A stretch of 38,979 nucleotides of DNA from Helicobacter cetorum (lineage in GTDB: Bacteria; Campylobacterota; Campylobacteria; Campylobacterales; UBA6016): NCBI GenBank assembly GCA_022729705.1, contig DZAX01000020.1, positions 1 to 38,979 on the forward strand, in the 5' to 3' direction. The notes beneath the pieces were generated by a model. The model did not search any database and was not told where the DNA came from. It saw nothing but the letters and a program-made list of their open reading frames with translations. Positions 1 through 6,554 of this stretch are shown here, one piece after another (within the stretch, counting starts at the first letter, position 1; each line of letters starts with the position of its first letter). A program made the translations under genes and the position numbers.

Positions 1-49
1 GTTAAAGGGAATAAGATTTTTTAGAATGTTGTCTTGACAATTTGGGGGA

Positions 50-475
50 TTGTACGCTTCATTGGATACAAAGACCTATACGACAGCCAAAAAAGTACTG
101 CAAACGATAGAGGTGTATAGCGAGACTTACGGTCTCGGTGGCAAGATAGATGCTTACGATAGCACCAAAAAGCTCCTCACAGAGCGCAAAAAGAAGATAA
201 AGGTCATCTATGACGGTTATATCTATCAGCTCTATGCTCAATATCACTGCCTTACAGAGATGGACTACAAGGTCAAATCTATGAAGTTATACAGCCTAGA
301 TGACAACAAAAGCTATCCAATAGCCTTGCCGCATGACGACCCGCAAAGACAGATGGGTTTTGAACAGCTCATATATGAGTTAAAGACCTTTGATTTGAGC
401 ACCCCTTTTGTCGCCAATCCAAACAAATGCGCCCACTGCATCTATAGCCCGTTATGCGATGTTGCCGCATGTTGA
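50..475 (+). CDS. cas4: CRISPR-associated Cas4, N-terminally truncated
   Basis: Cas4 is a RecB-like Fe-S nuclease that helps select and trim PAM-containing prespacers for Cas1-Cas2. The 141 residues match the middle and end of type V-A Cas4: GGKIDAYD (nuclease Asp), then LLTERKKKIK (Glu/Lys of the active site), IYQLYAQY, and a C-terminal CAHCIYSPLC cluster that supplies three of the four Fe-S cysteines. The first part of the family, with the leading Cys and about 40-50 residues, is missing. The only usable start is TTG at 50, and an in-frame TGA lies at 35-37. It overlaps cas1 by 7 bases. Either the gene is broken just upstream or a frameshift joins it to sequence outside the window. The identity is secure; the functional state is doubtful. 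Confidence 0.85.
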   Translation: MYASLDTKTYTTAKKVLQTIEVYSETYGLGGKIDAYDSTKKLLTERKKKIKVIYDGYIYQLYAQYHCLTEMDYKVKSMKLYSLDDNKSYPIALPHDDPQRQMGFEQLIYELKTFDLSTPFVANPNKCAHCIYSPLCDVAAC

Positions 476-1443
476 GCCTGCCTGATTTCAAACACAAGCA
501 AATTATTATTGCGCTACTTAGTCACGGCGAGAAGCTTAGCTTCAAAAACGATAATATAGTCGTCACTGACATTGACGGCAAGATAAAATACCAATCCACC
601 TGCTACCGTCTTTTTGCACTTTTTATCGTTGGACACATGAGCATCACGACGGGGCTTTTGCAAAGAGCAAAAAAATTTGGTTTTAGTATCACATTTTTGA
701 CCTACGGGCTTAGCCCATATGGGAGTTGGCAATATCGTATTGAGGGCAATGTGCTTTTGCGCCAAAAGCAGTACGCTTATAATGGAACGGCTATCGCTCA
801 ACATATCGTAAAAAACAAAATTGCACAGCAAATCGCTTTTTTACAAAAACGACGAGAGAAATCCGCAAAACTAAAAGATGCGATACTAAAACTTCACGAA
901 TACAATGAGCGTATGCCCGATGAGACGCTATCCACTCAGGAGATATTGGGCTTGGAGGGCGTGTCTTCAAGGCTTTATTTTTCGCATATGTTTGATAATA
1001 TGGAGTGGAATGGGCGAACGCCTAGAACAAAGAAAGACGCTACAAATTTACTGCTAGATATAGGCTATATGCAACTGTTTCATCTTGTGGATGCAATGCT
1101 AAATCTCTACGGTTTTGATACATACAAAGGGGTTTATCACAAAGAGTTTTACCAGCGAAAATCATTAGTAGCGGATATAGTGGAGCCGTTTCGTCCGATT
1201 GTTGATTATCGCATACGCAAAGCTTACAATCTAGGGCAGATAAACATAAACGACTTTGATATTATCGACGGTCAATACCGCCTTTTTGGTAAAAACGCAA
1301 AGCCATACGTCACATGGCTTTTGGAGGCGATAATGGAACATAAAAACGAGATGTTTATATATATCCAACGCTACTACAGAGCTTTTATCCAAGACAAGCC
1401 GATTGAGGATTACCCAATTTTTAGCACGGAGGTGACAACATGA
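469..1443 (+). CDS. cas1: CRISPR-associated endonuclease Cas1 (type V-A)
   Basis: Cas1 is the integrase that, with Cas2, inserts new spacers at the leader end of the array. An upstream ATG at 454 also exists, but starting at 469 gives MLSLPDFKHKQI, the usual beta-strand opening of this subgroup, about 324 residues and a 7-base overlap with cas4. The metal-binding residues are visible: Glu in LEGVSSRLYF (about residue 163), His in GVYHKEF (about 224) and Asp/Glu in VADIVEPFRPIVD (about 236-239). Length is normal and no frameshift is seen. It is translationally coupled to cas2, whose ATG overlaps its stop by 4 bases. The order cas4-cas1-cas2-array is that of type V-A loci. Confidence 0.96.
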   Translation: MLSLPDFKHKQIIIALLSHGEKLSFKNDNIVVTDIDGKIKYQSTCYRLFALFIVGHMSITTGLLQRAKKFGFSITFLTYGLSPYGSWQYRIEGNVLLRQKQYAYNGTAIAQHIVKNKIAQQIAFLQKRREKSAKLKDAILKLHEYNERMPDETLSTQEILGLEGVSSRLYFSHMFDNMEWNGRTPRTKKDATNLLLDIGYMQLFHLVDAMLNLYGFDTYKGVYHKEFYQRKSLVADIVEPFRPIVDYRIRKAYNLGQININDFDIIDGQYRLFGKNAKPYVTWLLEAIMEHKNEMFIYIQRYYRAFIQDKPIEDYPIFSTEVTT

Positions 1444-1715
1444 TTATAGTCTCGTATGATATTAGCGATGACAAGTTACGGACACGGTTTGCAAAGTATC
1501 TATCAAAACACGGTTTTAGACTGCAATACTCGATGTTTCAAATCAAAAACAGCAAACGGATTTTATCGCTAGTCTCTTCTGATATAAAAAACAATTTTGA
1601 AAAACTATTTTCACAAACAGACAGCATAATAATATTGGATCTAAGCGAGCAGTGCAAGATAACAAGGTATGGCTATGCCAAAAACGACGAGTCGGATTTG
1701 ATAGTGATAGACTAA
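1440..1715 (+). CDS. cas2: CRISPR-associated Cas2
   Basis: Cas2 forms the central dimer of the Cas1-Cas2 integration complex. The 91-residue protein begins with the ferredoxin-like strand MIIVSYDIS carrying the conserved Asp at residue 7, followed by the KYLSKHGFRLQYSMFQ segment typical of the family. The ATG overlaps the cas1 stop (ATGA), so the two are co-translated. The leader and array follow directly downstream on the same strand. Complete, with no oddity. Confidence 0.96.
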   Translation: MIIVSYDISDDKLRTRFAKYLSKHGFRLQYSMFQIKNSKRILSLVSSDIKNNFEKLFSQTDSIIILDLSEQCKITRYGYAKNDESDLIVID

Positions 1716-1832
1716 ATTTTGCAAACCTCGGTCTTTATGAAAAAATAAGCCGATTTTTTGGCAAAAATAGCGTTTTTTTGTGCCAAAATAGGCTAAAATA
1801 CCGCCTATGGTAGCCAAAAAAGCAGTTTATCT
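1716..1832 (+). promoter_or_regulatory. CRISPR leader with long imperfect hairpin
   Basis: The AT-rich 117 bases between cas2 and the first repeat occupy the leader position. They contain an inverted repeat TTTTGGCA (1756-1763) / TGCCAAAA (1781-1788), extended inside by CAAAAA / TTTTTTG, so the whole can fold into one long hairpin. A TAAAAT box near 1793-1798, about 35 bases before the first repeat, could be the -10 of the array promoter. Whether the hairpin ends cas2 transcription or guides spacer integration cannot be told from sequence. Confidence 0.6.
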
Positions 1833-2820
1833 GTCTAAAGGCACCAATAAATTTCTACTGTTGTAGATCGGCGGGCTCCTTTGGGGTAAGTAAGAGTCTA
1901 AAGGCACCAATAAATTTCTACTGTTGTAGATCTGCTACCGGAGAAGCGGACATCATCTATGTCTAAAGGCACCAATAAATTTCTACTGTTGTAGATTGTT
2001 TTGTGAAGAGTGTAAAAACTATTGTCTAAAGGCACCAATAAATTTCTACTGTTGTAGATATACATCCTCTATTGTTATCTGTATGCCGTCTAAAGGCACC
2101 AATAAATTTCTACTGTTGTAGATTTGTCTACAACTGTATCTATTAATAATAAGTCTAAAGGCACCAATAAATTTCTACTGTTGTAGATACCTATTCACCA
2201 TCCCGTAAGATAGTCGTCTAAAGGCACCAATAAATTTCTACTGTTGTAGATCCAATGCCCCATTCCGTCCGACAATAAGTCTAAAGGCACCAATAAATTT
2301 CTACTGTTGTAGATGATAGCCTGATGTCGTTTCACTCGCTGGGGTCTAAAGGCACCAATAAATTTCTACTGTTGTAGATAGACTATCCGGGCTTATAATC
2401 ATTTTAAGTCTAAAGGCACCAATAAATTTCTACTGTTGTAGATACACCAATGCAAAAAGGGCGCCTTGATGTCTAAAGGCACCAATAAATTTCTACTGTT
2501 GTAGATTTTTTTTCAGCCTCGGTATTTGATAGAGTCTAAAGGCACCAATAAATTTCTACTGTTGTAGATCCCCAGCCTCGCTACTCTCCGCATTTGTCTA
2601 AAGGCACCAATAAATTTCTACTGTTGTAGATGCGTATTCTCTTATGCCTGGACACAAAGTCTAAAGGCACCAATAAATTTCTACTGTTGTAGATGGGTGA
2701 TGTGCCGATGACCATGCATGATGTCTAAAGGCACCAATAAATTTCTACTGTTGTAGATACGGTGACTGTGTGATAATCTTTGGAGTCTAAAGGCACCAAT
2801 AAATTTCTACTGTTGTAGAT
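1833..2820 (+). CRISPR. Type V-A CRISPR array, 16 repeats and 15 spacers
   Basis: Sixteen copies of a 36-base repeat were read at 1833, 1896, 1961, 2024, 2088, 2153, 2216, 2279, 2344, 2408, 2471, 2534, 2596, 2659, 2723 and 2785. All appear identical, including the last. The repeat opens with GTCTAAAGGCACCAAT and ends with AATTTCTACTGTTGTAGAT, the Cas12a handle with stem TCTAC/GTAGA around a TGTT loop. Spacers are 26-29 bases (27,29,27,28,29,27,27,29,28,27,27,26,27,28,26). The handle lies 5' of each spacer on the plus strand, so the array is transcribed with the cas genes. No degenerate terminal repeat marks the distal end. Confidence 0.99.
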
Positions 2821-2914
2821 TTTGAGTAGCAGGGTTGATATTTCAGATAAGAGGGGTATCTGGATAAGTACTCTTTGGATGAGCTAAACGGGTAGCTAGA
2901 TTTTTATAGTGAGA

Positions 2915-2940
2915 GCTATTATAGTATTTGCTATAATAGC
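2915..2940 (+). promoter_or_regulatory. Palindromic promoter/operator before the ATPase gene
   Basis: A perfect 10-base inverted repeat, GCTATTATAG (2915-2924) and CTATAATAGC (2931-2940), is separated by six bases. The right arm contains TATAAT (2932-2937), placed as a -10 box about 30 bases before the ATG at 2967. A palindrome that includes the -10 box suggests an operator for a repressor, possibly the ATPase itself; a transcript hairpin is the alternative. No clear -35 is present. Confidence 0.5.
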
Positions 2941-2966
2941 AAACGATATAAAATAAAGGCGCCAAA

Positions 2967-4082
2967 ATGCAAAACCCTTTTTATTATGGCAATGAAGTAT
3001 CCGGCGAAGATTTTTGCAACCGCGCCTTGGAGTTATCAGAGCTACAAAAAGACGTAAGCGGCGGACTAAATATTTTGCTATACGCCCCGAGACGGTTTGG
3101 CAAAACATCGCTTCTAAAAAAACTAAAAGAGCGATTACAAAAAGATGGGGCAAAAGTAGTCTATTTTGACTTTTTTAGCGTCGCAAGTCGCGAGGAGTTT
3201 ATCCAAAAGTATTTTGACGCTACGACTAGGGCGCTGGAGTCAAACGGCGACAAGGCGCTAAATCTGCTCAAAAATATACTAAAAATAAAGCCATCAATAA
3301 GCATAAAAGCCAATCAAAACGGTGAAATATCGTACGGCGTCACATTTGCAAAAAGCGAGACAAACGCAACGCTAGAGGAGGTCTTAAATATCCCGTTTGC
3401 TTTTGCCGTTCACTCAAAACAGACGGTTGTGGTGATATTTGACGAGTTTCAGGAGATAGAGCAGTTTGAGCTTGAAAAAAAATTTAGAAGCGTTATACAG
3501 GCTCATAGCCGCAATGTCTCCTACATCTTTTGCGGCAGTAAAAAATCGATAATGAACGCAATGTTTAGCGACGAAAATAGGGCTTTTTATAAGTCTGTCA
3601 AGCGAATGAGTATAGGCGAAATCTCGCTTGAGGATTGGAGCGTTTTTGCGGATGATAAATTTAAAGCTACGAAAAAAACTATTTTACCTTCACATATAAA
3701 ACAGATTTTTGATTTGACTTTGGGGTTTCCATACTATATGCAACAACTTTTGTTTACCGTATGGGATATGTGCGACGACGAAGTGAATGACGAGATTGTC
3801 GCAAAGGCGCTAAAGCTGATGCTTGAGCGAGAATATGACCTATATAGCCTCATTTGGACAAACCTCACCCCTAATCAAAAAAAAGCGCTAAAGTATATTA
3901 TCCAAAACGACGGGCTGAGTCTGTATGCAAACGAGGCTCTGCAAGACGGCGGCTTTAGCTCTACCACCCTCAAAAGCGCCCTTGATTCGCTCGTCAAAAA
4001 AGATATATGCGATAAAAAAAACGAGCGGATTTATCTAACTGACCCGTTTATGAGAGAGTGGATAAAGAGGGTTTTTGGGTAA
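2967..4082 (+). CDS. AAA ATPase of the archaeal-ATPase (STAND-like) family
   Basis: A 371-residue P-loop ATPase. The Walker A APRRFGKTS is at about residues 40-48 and Walker B VVVIFDEFQE at about 153-162. A FCGSKKS sensor-like strand follows near 187, and a C-terminal winged-helix region (about 300-371, NQKKALKYIIQNDG...) comes last. This is the layout of PF01637-type ATPases, often found as lone accessory genes with unknown partners. No signal peptide or membrane segment is seen. It follows the CRISPR array on the same strand but has its own palindromic promoter, so it is probably not a cas gene. The family is clear; its target is unknown. Confidence 0.85.
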   Translation: MQNPFYYGNEVSGEDFCNRALELSELQKDVSGGLNILLYAPRRFGKTSLLKKLKERLQKDGAKVVYFDFFSVASREEFIQKYFDATTRALESNGDKALNLLKNILKIKPSISIKANQNGEISYGVTFAKSETNATLEEVLNIPFAFAVHSKQTVVVIFDEFQEIEQFELEKKFRSVIQAHSRNVSYIFCGSKKSIMNAMFSDENRAFYKSVKRMSIGEISLEDWSVFADDKFKATKKTILPSHIKQIFDLTLGFPYYMQQLLFTVWDMCDDEVNDEIVAKALKLMLEREYDLYSLIWTNLTPNQKKALKYIIQNDGLSLYANEALQDGGFSSTTLKSALDSLVKKDICDKKNERIYLTDPFMREWIKRVFG

Positions 4083-4229
4083 ATGTAAGAATTATCAGAC
4101 TGTTCAATCTTTGTCTTGAAACTAGGCGGTTCTCAGGGCTTTATCGACCTTTTTTGTAGAGGTCAGCTTCTTATTGAACGCTAAAGCCTTAGCGGAGATT
4201 TTAAAGTTTTTGTTGCCTGTCCCCGTTTT
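4083..4229. other. Hairpin-rich junction between ATPase gene and rsmE fragment
   Basis: About 147 bases without a convincing gene. They hold GACCT...AGGTC (around 4148-4166), a near-palindrome CGCTAA-agcc-TTAGCG (around 4180-4196) and the phrase TTGCCTGTCCCCGTTTTATGA ending at the rsmE break. That phrase is like the TGTCAGGCAC...TTTTATG repeats at 36.4 kb. A minus-strand stretch of about 35 codons (KTGTGNKNFKISAKALAF...) is open but has no start. This looks like debris of a mobile repeat at the breakpoint. Confidence 0.35.
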
Positions 4230-4487
4230 ATGAATATCTCTATTTTTAAAAGCCTAGAGGAGTTTTGTGAAGAACAAAAAGAGTTTTACGCACTTGATTT
4301 TGATGGAAAACCAATCACCAAAGAGGATAATGGAGTATGGTTAATAGGTCCAGAGGGCGGCTTTAGCGAAGACGAGCGCAACTTACTAAGCACAAAAACA
4401 AAAAAAATACTCTCTTTTGGCGGCGCCAATATTTTAAAAAGCGAAACAGCCATCATTGCAGGAGCAGCGTTGCTATCGGAGCTCTAA
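4230..4487 (+). pseudogene. rsmE: C-terminal fragment of RsmE (16S rRNA m3U1498 methyltransferase)
   Basis: Eighty-five codons match only the last third of RsmE, the SPOUT methyltransferase that methylates U1498 of 16S rRNA. The knot region is plain: IGPEGGFSEDER followed by ILSFGGANILKSETA, where the usual motif is LG..ILR.ETA. Intact RsmE is about 225 residues; the N-terminal PUA-like part and about 140 residues are absent, and nothing resembling them lies in the 147 bases upstream. This is a relic left by deletion or insertion at about 4230. A working rsmE should exist elsewhere in the genome. It lacks a ribosome binding site. Confidence 0.8.
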
Positions 4488-4587
4488 AATAGAGCGGTGA
4501 TTGTGCGCTACCCCTATTTCCAAAATCCAAAAAAAAAGCAAAATATTGCCCTCTCTTTGCCCGCACTCAAAGACTCACCCCAATAGC

Positions 4588-4621
4588 CTTTTCTATAATT
4601 GCGGCGTATTGCATAGAAAAG
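4588..4621 (-). terminator. Inverted repeat after the type III mod gene
   Basis: A perfect 9-base inverted repeat, CTTTTCTAT (4588-4596) / ATAGAAAAG (4613-4621), with a 16-base loop lies just past the stop codon of the minus-strand methyltransferase gene. It may act as a transcript-ending or stabilising hairpin, but there is no clean T-tract, so termination is uncertain. Confidence 0.35.
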
Positions 4622-4628
4622 TATTTGG

Positions 4629-6554
4629 TTAAATCTTTGGCGCTAGCCTTAACGCAGTTTCATCTCCTGCAATATTTCTAATTTTTAGCCTTTTTGGGGC
4701 TGTCTCAAAAGATATTGTGCCATCCCAAAACTCTTTTGTTTTCACGCCGTTTCTGATAACAAAACCATTTTTGTCTATCTTGATTTCATTGTCACTGTGC
4801 CACTGCCCACTTGCATTTTTGCAGTCTAGCCCGATAAGTTCTATCAGCTCCAAACCGTCATCAGATATGATGATAGGGCTATTTTTTCCGTTTAGTGTTC
4901 GTTTTTGATTGTAGTCGTCTATTTTTTGGTTAAGCCTATCGCTCACAAAAGAGGTGATGCGAATCGAATTTTCACATATTTCATACTCTACCTCATCGTT
5001 TATCACAACATCATCCAGTAGGACTTTGAGGTCTCTTAGCTCTATTTGTATATTTGCAGGAGCGTACTCTTTGATGAACTCATACACATCAGTTTCATCA
5101 CTGATGTCAACATAATACACAATGACTTTTTTGGTCTCGTCTGGCAAATCTGGCATAGCTTCATTGATTATGCGGTTCATCATGGGTGTGTCAAGGATCT
5201 TTGTACTATGGTCTAGCAGATTTGGGATATATACAGGCACCAGCCCTAGCTTGCTATCATGAATAGAGCCTTCCCAGAAGGCATCCAGTGCGTCTTCATT
5301 TCGCAAACCTACTATCATAGATTTCATCTTGTCCATCGTCTGGATAGGATTTCTAAATAGGCTCACACCGTCCTTGACATCAAGTATCGAGAAGCTGGCA
5401 CCATTTGCCACAAGCCTATCTCGTACTGTCTGGATGCTATTTATCCCGACATCAACATGGAAGAAGTTTCGCCCCAAATCATTTGCCACCTTTGCTGTGA
5501 CACCTGAACCACCAAAAAAGTCGGCTACAACCATGCCATCATTTGATGAAGCTTTGATAATTCGTTCCAATAGAGCTTCTGGTTTTTGAGTTGTGTAGCC
5601 TACATTGTCTTTTTCAGTAAATGCGTATGTTCCCACGCCGTAATCATTATTAAATACTTTTGCTGGTTCATCTTTGCCCATCCACACACTCCAAGCTGGT
5701 TGAGGCTTATTCTTACTGGCTTCCTGTATAGCTTCATCTTTTGTTAAGTTAGGATTTGTTGAAATATAGGTTTTTAAGCTATTTTTGCCACCGCTGCTTT
5801 CTTGCCTTCTTGTGTAGTACCATCCATCCTCATCTTTTTGCAATGACTTAACTACATATTCACCATAGCCTTTCCTTGCTGGCGGCATAAAAAATGAATC
5901 CTCTTTCTTGTAAACTAAAATTGTTTCATGAGCTTTTGGGTAATAATCACCAGCACCCATCAAGCCGCAAGCCCAAATAATTTCTGAAAACTCATATCCG
6001 ATAAAAACTTCATCCATGAGCACTTTTACATAATGAACAATATTCCAGTCTAAGTGCAGATAAATTGAAGCATTTGAATTCATTATACTCTTAATAGCCA
6101 TCAGATTTTCATACATCCAAGAGAGATAATCCTCTTTGTTCCAGATGTCACCATACATCTTTTCTTCAAATACTTTTAGCTCTTCCAAGTCCATCTGTGC
6201 TTCGGCTTCAGCGATTTTGGCGGCTAGGTTTGGATTTTTGCGGATATAAACTTTTTTGGCATAATCAGCGCCGCTAGCAAAAGGCGGGTCGATATAGACA
6301 AGGTCAACCATCACGCCTTGCTCTTTGAGATATGCGCAAGCAGATATACACTCGCCTCTGATGACCATATTTTGGCTATTCTCACCGACTTGTTCCATCT
6401 TCTCTACTTCATAGTACGGCATGCCTCTTTTGATGCGGTCATAGACTTTGTCACCGTCTCTATATCTAATAGCTCTTTTTGTGCGGACGAGATTGTCTAG
6501 TATGGCTTGACCAGCTACGGTGTCTGGATAGTATGGGATGAATTTTTTTGGCAT
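4629..6554 (-). CDS. mod: Type III restriction-modification methyltransferase (Mod)
   Basis: A 641-residue beta-class adenine-N6 DNA methyltransferase that also supplies target recognition for the type III enzyme. The catalytic motif IV, YIDPPFASGADY, is at about residue 88-98. The SAM-binding motif I, VADFFGGSG, comes later at about 343-351, the order that defines the beta class. The stretch between them, about 110-320, is where the target recognition domain sits. The start codon overlaps the res stop by one base (TAATG), so res and mod are one minus-strand operon with res first; many type III operons have mod first. No simple-sequence repeat that would make the gene phase-variable was seen. 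Length is normal. Confidence 0.92.
   Translation of the reverse strand: MPKKFIPYYPDTVAGQAILDNLVRTKRAIRYRDGDKVYDRIKRGMPYYEVEKMEQVGENSQNMVIRGECISACAYLKEQGVMVDLVYIDPPFASGADYAKKVYIRKNPNLAAKIAEAEAQMDLEELKVFEEKMYGDIWNKEDYLSWMYENLMAIKSIMNSNASIYLHLDWNIVHYVKVLMDEVFIGYEFSEIIWACGLMGAGDYYPKAHETILVYKKEDSFFMPPARKGYGEYVVKSLQKDEDGWYYTRRQESSGGKNSLKTYISTNPNLTKDEAIQEASKNKPQPAWSVWMGKDEPAKVFNNDYGVGTYAFTEKDNVGYTTQKPEALLERIIKASSNDGMVVADFFGGSGVTAKVANDLGRNFFHVDVGINSIQTVRDRLVANGASFSILDVKDGVSLFRNPIQTMDKMKSMIVGLRNEDALDAFWEGSIHDSKLGLVPVYIPNLLDHSTKILDTPMMNRIINEAMPDLPDETKKVIVYYVDISDETDVYEFIKEYAPANIQIELRDLKVLLDDVVINDEVEYEICENSIRITSFVSDRLNQKIDDYNQKRTLNGKNSPIIISDDGLELIELIGLDCKNASGQWHSDNEIKIDKNGFVIRNGVKTKEFWDGTISFETAPKRLKIRNIAGDETALRLAPKI

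Noticed and set aside
50-100. TGA at 35-37 as a recoded sense codon in cas4
   Set aside because: Other genes in the window end normally with TGA (for example secG, cas4, metH), so a standard code applies.
2896-3153. Reverse frame of 85 codons across the ATPase start
   Set aside because: It lies antisense to the ATPase N-terminus and its palindromic promoter, with no recognisable content.
2967-4082. The AAA ATPase as a CRISPR ancillary gene
   Set aside because: It has its own promoter-like palindrome and belongs to a widespread ATPase family without a known cas link; adjacency alone is weak.
4123-4240. Minus-strand open stretch KTGTGNKNFKISAKALAF as a transposase end
   Set aside because: It has no start, is only about 35 codons, and overlaps hairpins; no family could be named.
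4629-6554. Phase-variable simple repeats in the mod gene
   Set aside because: No tetra- or pentanucleotide tract or long homopolymer was found in or just before the gene.
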